From JANXAZ01 sp964504655 (GTDB taxonomy: Bacteria > Pseudomonadota > Alphaproteobacteria > Geminicoccales > Geminicoccaceae): a stretch of 64,000 bases of DNA. The notes beneath the pieces were generated by a model. That model was given only the letters and a program-made list of their open reading frames with translations. It was not told the DNA's origin and did no database searches. This document shows, one piece after another, positions 59,884 to 64,000 of this stretch. Numbering within the stretch: the stretch's first letter is position 1; each line of letters begins with the position of its first letter. A program made the translations under genes and the position numbers. The stretch covers positions 1 to 64,000 of the forward strand of contig CAZDFD010000004.1 of assembly GCA_964504655.1 (NCBI GenBank), written 5' to 3'.

Positions 59884-61929
59884 TCAGATGGCGAGCCGGC
59901 GCACGAAGGTGCTGAGCTCGGCACGGCCGGCCTCGGCGGCGGCGCGGGCGGCGGCGAGCCCCTTGGCGAGCGCCTCGAGCCGGTCTTCGCTCTGCGCCAG
60001 CCGGCCGAGATAGCGCCGCGCCAGATCGCCGTCCCGGGGCACCGCCTGCAGATTGGAGCGCAGCCGCGCCTGCTCGGTCTCGAGCTCGCGCCGCTCGCGC
60101 TCGAGCCGGCCGGCCTCGGCCTCGGCGTCTCCGATCCGCGCCCGGATCCGGCCGATCTCGGCCATCGCCCGCTCGACCGCCTCGGGCAGGTTCGCCCCGG
60201 CGAACAGGAGCCGGAGCTCCTCCGGGTCGAGGTCGAGGAGGGCCACCTCGCGCCGCTCGGGCCGCTCGCTCACCACCTCGAGCTCGAGCCGGCCGCCGGC
60301 CTCGATCCGCCGCTCGATCCGCCAGTGCCGGTCGGTCTCGGCCGCCGCTGCGGGCGCCGCGAGGCGGAAGCCCGGCTGCTTGGGGTGCTCGATCACGAGC
60401 GTGCGGGCCTCGCCGGCCGGCGCCTCGACCCGGTAGCGGGTGATCTGCCGTTCGACCCGGTCGAGCAGCAGGATCCCGTCCGCGACCTTGAACGCCACCA
60501 CGCGACCACCGGCCGAGGGCTCGGCCAGCACCCGGGTCTTGCCGTCGATCGCGTAGGGGACGAGCCGGCTCTCGCCCGCGGGCAAGAGCGCCAGCTCGGC
60601 GTCGCCCAGGAAGCTGGCGCGGCCCTCGGGGTCGAGCTCGAGCAGCGTCACGATTCCGGGTGGCAGCGTGCTCGGACCGTCGTTGACGATCCGAACGGCG
60701 GCGAGCGGGCGGGTGGGGTGGCGATCCGGCTGCAGGAGTGCCACCCGCTCGGCCGGCAGCGTGCGGTCGGCGAGCGGCACGAGCGCGCTCGCGCCCTGGG
60801 CGAGGCTCACCGGGCGGGCGACGCGGAACAGCGTCTGCGAGGCGGCCTCGGCCGCGATCGCGGCCTCGAGCTCGGCCGGTGGCGGCTCGGTGCGCGGAGG
60901 CGGCGACGGCGGCGCCATCATCGCCACGCCCGCCGCGGCCGGGGCGGCGCTGCGCGCGGCCCGCCGCTCGCCCTCGGCCGGGGCGCCCTCGGGAGCGGTC
61001 CGGGCGTCGGCCGCCACGGCACCGCGGTCGACCCGCGGCCGCACGCCCTCGAACAGGCGGATCGGGATCTCCGGGCGGTCCACGAAGTAGGTGCTGGCGA
61101 GCGCCTGGCGGAGCGTGACCGGGCTGCCGGCGACGAGGGTGAGCTCGACGCCCGGCCAGTCGACGCCGCTGCGGTTGTCGACCACCGCCCAGGCCTGCAG
61201 TCGTGCGCCGCCCTCGCCCAGCACCACCCGATAGCTGGGCTTCCAGAGCGGCGCCTCGATCAGGTAGCCGACCCGGACCCGGCGTTCGCCGGCGCCGGCC
61301 AGCCGCACCACGACCCGCCGCTGGCCGGGCTCGCGGGCGGCCGCCAGGCGGTCGAGCGCGGTCTCGAGCAGGCCGGCCATGGCGGGCTCGGCCAGGCGCA
61401 CCGTCCCCGCCTCCTCGAGCAGGAACGAGCGCAGGCCCTGCTCGCTCGCGAGCGTCACTCGGTGCCGCAGGAGCTTGCTGTCGCCGACCGCCACCTCCTC
61501 GGGTGTGACCGCCAGCACCCGGCCGGCGAGGCTGCGCGGACCCTCGACCTCGAGCCGGGCGCCCTTGAGGGCCTGCAACAGCTCGACCGGGCGGGCGAGC
61601 TCGCGCTGGCCGATCGGCAGGTCGCGGAACAGGTCGGCGAGCGGGGTCTCGCCGGCCAGCGTCACGGTGCCGACGAGGCCGGCCGAATCGTACACCGTCA
61701 GGCTCTTGAGGATGTCGTCGGCCTGGCTCCGCGGCACCACGAGCGCGAGCTCGGCCTCGGGCCCGACCGTGGCGGCCCAGTCGAGATAGCCGACGCCGCC
61801 GGTCGACAGCAGCACCCGCTCGAGCGCGAGCCCGGCGGCGCCGGCCGGCGGCGCGCCGAGCCCGAGGGCCAGGGCCGCCAGGGCGGTGGTCGACCGGCCG
61901 GCTGCGAGACGTCGCGGGCGCTTGCCCAT
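59884..61929 (-). CDS. DUF4139 family secreted/periplasmic protein
   Basis: A 681-residue protein. An N-terminal signal (STTALAALALGLGAPPAGAA) precedes the conserved VLLSTGGVGYLDWAATVG segment; the central DUF4139-like domain contains YLIEAPLWKPSYRVVL and WAVVDNRSGVDWPGVELTLVAGSPVTLRQAL-type strands (seen as separate pieces here). An Ala/Pro-rich insert lies at about 310-350, and the C-terminus is a coiled coil (about 590-665). GGAGGAG precedes the ATG. Role unknown; similar proteins occur widely in bacteria. Confidence 0.8.
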   Translation of the reverse strand: MGKRPRRLAAGRSTTALAALALGLGAPPAGAAGLALERVLLSTGGVGYLDWAATVGPEAELALVVPRSQADDILKSLTVYDSAGLVGTVTLAGETPLADLFRDLPIGQRELARPVELLQALKGARLEVEGPRSLAGRVLAVTPEEVAVGDSKLLRHRVTLASEQGLRSFLLEEAGTVRLAEPAMAGLLETALDRLAAAREPGQRRVVVRLAGAGERRVRVGYLIEAPLWKPSYRVVLGEGGARLQAWAVVDNRSGVDWPGVELTLVAGSPVTLRQALASTYFVDRPEIPIRLFEGVRPRVDRGAVAADARTAPEGAPAEGERRAARSAAPAAAGVAMMAPPSPPPRTEPPPAELEAAIAAEAASQTLFRVARPVSLAQGASALVPLADRTLPAERVALLQPDRHPTRPLAAVRIVNDGPSTLPPGIVTLLELDPEGRASFLGDAELALLPAGESRLVPYAIDGKTRVLAEPSAGGRVVAFKVADGILLLDRVERQITRYRVEAPAGEARTLVIEHPKQPGFRLAAPAAAAETDRHWRIERRIEAGGRLELEVVSERPERREVALLDLDPEELRLLFAGANLPEAVERAMAEIGRIRARIGDAEAEAGRLERERRELETEQARLRSNLQAVPRDGDLARRYLGRLAQSEDRLEALAKGLAAARAAAEAGRAELSTFVRRLAI

Positions 61930-61984
61930 GGCTGCTCCTCCACTCCCGGCTGCAGGCCCCTCCTAGCACGGGCGCAGGCCGGGC

Positions 61985-63184
61985 TCAGCCCGTGACGCGA
62001 GGGCCGAGGAGCATCGGCCCGTAGGCGACGAGAAAGCCCGCGAAGGCGGCGATCCAGGCGAGCCCCGCGGCGGGCAGGAGCCAGGAGCCGGCCTCGGGCA
62101 GGAGGGCCGCCGCCACCCGCAGCGCCGCGGCCAGGACGACGAGCCCGTAGATCGCGACCGTGCCGGCCGGAGCGGTGAGCGCGCGTCCGGTGTGCCCGCG
62201 GGTCGCACGGGTCATGACCGCGAGCGTCATCAGCCCGACGGCACCCACGGTCCAGAGGTGGGTCGCCGCGGCGGCGAGCCCCGGCAGGTCGTGCACGAGG
62301 CCGGCGCCGGCCGCGAGGAAACCGAGCGGGACGAACAGGTAGGCCAGGTGCAGCACCCAGAGGAGCGGCTCGCCGCCGGTGGCGAGCGGTCGCCAGCGCC
62401 ACAGCCGCACCAGATGGACGAGCCCGGCCACGACCGCGAGCAGGCCGGCCGGCGCCGGGGGTGCGGCCACGGCCGCCGCCACCCAGGGCAGGAGCCCGAG
62501 CGCGCCGACCGCGATCGCCGCCCGGTCGAAGCGGTCGAAGGGAGCCGGCGGCGCCGTGCCCGGCCGGTGGTGGCGGAGCCAGTTGGTGGTGAAGCTCGGC
62601 ACGATGCGGCCGCCGATCAGCATGATCAGGAGCAGCAGGAGCGCCACCGCCAGGCGCGGCGCCAGCCGCGCGTCGCCGCCGAGCGCCAGCTCCAGATGCG
62701 TGGCCGCCTGGGCGAGGCCGAGCGCGGCCACGAGGCCCACCACCGGCAGGTTGCGGCGGTTGTCGCCGGCCACCACCTCGCGGCCGGCGACGAACGCCAG
62801 GGCCGCCGGGAACAGGAGTGTCGCCGACGCCAGGAATGCCGCCGGCAGGAGATCGGCCAGGAGCACCGCCAGCCGGCCCACGAGCCAGAGCCCGACCAGG
62901 CAGAGGAGCGGCAGGCCGTTCAGCGGCAGCCGGCCGGTCCAGTTGGGGATCGCGGTCAACAGGAACCCCGCGACCACCGCGAGCCCGTAGCCGAACAGGA
63001 GCTCGTGGGCGTGCCAGGCGGCCGGGGGGATGGCCGCGGGCAGCGGCAGGGCGCCGCCGAGGAACGCGGTCCAGAGCAGCATCACGAGCACGCCCTGGAC
63101 GCCGGCCAAAAGGAAGAACGGCCGGAAGCCGTAGCTGAGGAGCGCCGGCCCGCTCCAGGGTCGCGTCCGCGGGATCGCCGCCAT
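61985..63184 (-). CDS. nnrS: NnrS family membrane protein
   Basis: A 399-residue protein with about 12 membrane helices. The start LLSYGFRPFFLLAGVQGVLVM, the WHAHELLFGYGLAVVAGFLLTAIPNW segment and the MLIGGRIVPSFTTNWLR motif are typical of NnrS, a heme- and copper-containing protein linked to nitric-oxide stress. GAGGTCGGGAG precedes the ATG at 63184. No denitrification gene is nearby, so NO protection is a family inference. Confidence 0.9.
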   Translation of the reverse strand: MAAIPRTRPWSGPALLSYGFRPFFLLAGVQGVLVMLLWTAFLGGALPLPAAIPPAAWHAHELLFGYGLAVVAGFLLTAIPNWTGRLPLNGLPLLCLVGLWLVGRLAVLLADLLPAAFLASATLLFPAALAFVAGREVVAGDNRRNLPVVGLVAALGLAQAATHLELALGGDARLAPRLAVALLLLLIMLIGGRIVPSFTTNWLRHHRPGTAPPAPFDRFDRAAIAVGALGLLPWVAAAVAAPPAPAGLLAVVAGLVHLVRLWRWRPLATGGEPLLWVLHLAYLFVPLGFLAAGAGLVHDLPGLAAAATHLWTVGAVGLMTLAVMTRATRGHTGRALTAPAGTVAIYGLVVLAAALRVAAALLPEAGSWLLPAAGLAWIAAFAGFLVAYGPMLLGPRVTG

Positions 63185-63290
63185 CTCCCGACCTCGGCTG
63201 CGCGCTCGGGGCCCGCGTGGTAGGGCCGAACCGGGCCGCTCGGCAGCCCGCCCGATGTCGCGGGTCGAGCCCTGGCCCCGGAGCAGGCCG

Positions 63291-63968
63291 ATGCGGATCG
63301 TCGACCTCACCTACCCGATCGTCGACCATTTCCGCTGGCCGGTCGAACGGACGCTCGTCAAGGCGCACGAACGCGGCGACCCGTTCCAGGTGACCCGGGT
63401 GGCACTCGGCACGCACGGCTTCACCCACATGGACAGCCCGCGGCACTACTTCCCGGGCGCGCCCACCACCTCCGACCTGCCCCTCGAGGCCACCGTGGGC
63501 GAGGCGGCGGTGATCGACCTCGCCGACGTCGAGGCCGACCGGCCGATCGACGCGGCGCGGCTCGCGGCCCGGGCCGGGCATCTGCGCCCGGGCGACATCG
63601 CGCTCCTGCGGACCGGCTGGGACACGCGCCGGCCCCTCGCCGACGCGCGCTTCTGGCGCGAGGCGCCCTGGCTCGCCCGGGACGCGGCCGAATGGCTGCT
63701 CGCCCGGCGGATCAAGGCGCTCGCCGTCGACTTCCCGCAGGACCGGGTCATCCGCGACCTCCTGGACGGGGTGGTCCGGCCGATCGAGGAGCACGTCACC
63801 CACGACGTGCTGCTGCGCAACGGGGTGATCCTGATCGAGTATCTCTGCAACACCCTGGCCCTCGAGCGGGCGCGGGTCCTCTTCTGCTGCCTGCCGCTCA
63901 AGCTTCCGGAGTGCGACGGCGCCCCGGCGCGGGTGGTGGCCTTCCTCGACGGTCCCGCCCCGGCCTGA
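63291..63968 (+). CDS. Cyclase-family (kynurenine formamidase-like) hydrolase
   Basis: A 225-residue metal-dependent hydrolase. The family motif H-x-G-T-H-x-D-x-P-x-H appears as GTHGFTHMDSPRHYFP; DIALLRTGWD, LAVDFPQD and the HVTHDVLLRNGVILIEYL stretch with a metal His follow. A short GGAGCAGG lies near the ATG at 63291. Relatives hydrolyse N-formylkynurenine or cyclic amides. Substrate is uncertain. The gene ends 32 bases before the window edge. Confidence 0.87.
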   Translation: MRIVDLTYPIVDHFRWPVERTLVKAHERGDPFQVTRVALGTHGFTHMDSPRHYFPGAPTTSDLPLEATVGEAAVIDLADVEADRPIDAARLAARAGHLRPGDIALLRTGWDTRRPLADARFWREAPWLARDAAEWLLARRIKALAVDFPQDRVIRDLLDGVVRPIEEHVTHDVLLRNGVILIEYLCNTLALERARVLFCCLPLKLPECDGAPARVVAFLDGPAPA

Positions 63969-64000
63969 GTGCGGCACGAAGTCGAGCGCCAACACGAGGC

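Noticed and set aside
59884..63184. Functional link between the DUF4139 protein and NnrS
   Set aside because: They are adjacent on the same strand, but the 55-base gap and differing roles give no support for a shared pathway.

Overview
The window is very GC-rich DNA packed with genes that start on ATG, GTG or TTG and are often translationally coupled by 4-base overlaps. The gene content points to an alphaproteobacterium, plausibly a Rhodospirillales or Geminicoccaceae-type lineage. It includes a TRAP transporter, several sugar and organic-acid ABC importers, a GlxA-type AraC regulator, a MocR regulator, an amino acid:[carrier protein] ligase cluster and an NnrS protein. The taxonomic reading is inference. 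A run of exactly 100 Ns (9782-9881) marks a scaffold gap inside a repeat, so this is a draft assembly.

Layout. 1-600: a 45-bp tandem array of 13 phased units. 642-5154: two paralogous SARP/BTAD-TPR regulators on the minus strand with a small secreted Cys-rich protein between them. Both regulators carry 11-bp-period direct repeats upstream, and the first carries a 3' frameshift. 5349-5380: a strong intrinsic terminator with no obvious gene in front of it. 5471-7856: spermidine synthase-like protein, hypothetical protein and sugar lactonase. 7857-10127: degenerate repeats of roughly 170 bp around the assembly gap. 10128-13559: aldo/keto reductase, two tandem GNAT-like paralogs and a PAS_5-like protein. 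13729-18296: a TRAP transporter operon on the minus strand and an ammonium transporter with a sigma-54-like promoter.

18364-31779 is a catabolic region: two sialidase-like (BNR) proteins, a carbohydrate ABC importer, aldehyde dehydrogenase, GlxA regulator, DapA-family lyase, a split UxaA-type dehydratase and an NMT1/THI5-type ABC importer. 31790-39013: a sugar-phosphate isomerase/epimerase and Gfo/Idh pair divergent from a second carbohydrate importer with another Gfo/Idh oxidoreductase and ThuA. 39026-44115: HupE/UreJ-like protein, a small anchored protein, a secreted metallo-beta-lactamase-fold protein and two beta-propellers. 44137-51822: a tightly coupled minus-strand operon of carrier protein, acyl-CoA-dehydrogenase-like protein, amino acid:[carrier protein] ligase, DUF1839, GH2-like glycosidase and a fused double alpha/beta hydrolase. 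52065-63968: glyoxalase-fold dioxygenase, MocR regulator, pyruvate kinase, dipeptidase, beta-helix protein, quinone reductase-like protein, L-rhamnose mutarotase family protein, DUF4139 protein, NnrS and a cyclase-family hydrolase.

Two themes tie the genes together. First, every enzyme class needed for the non-phosphorylating L-fucose/6-deoxyhexose route (mutarotase, sugar dehydrogenase, lactonase, split UxaA dehydratase, DapA-type aldolase, aldehyde dehydrogenase) is present but dispersed over about 53 kb. Second, the carrier-protein operon is the best candidate for a little-described system. Its ligase keeps the Cys/Glu/Cys zinc-ligand spacing of carrier-protein aminoacylating enzymes. It ends in a fused hydrolase whose two nucleophile elbows carry Arg and Cys rather than Ser, as in exosortase-A-associated hydrolases. 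All functions are read from sequence patterns, with no database search.
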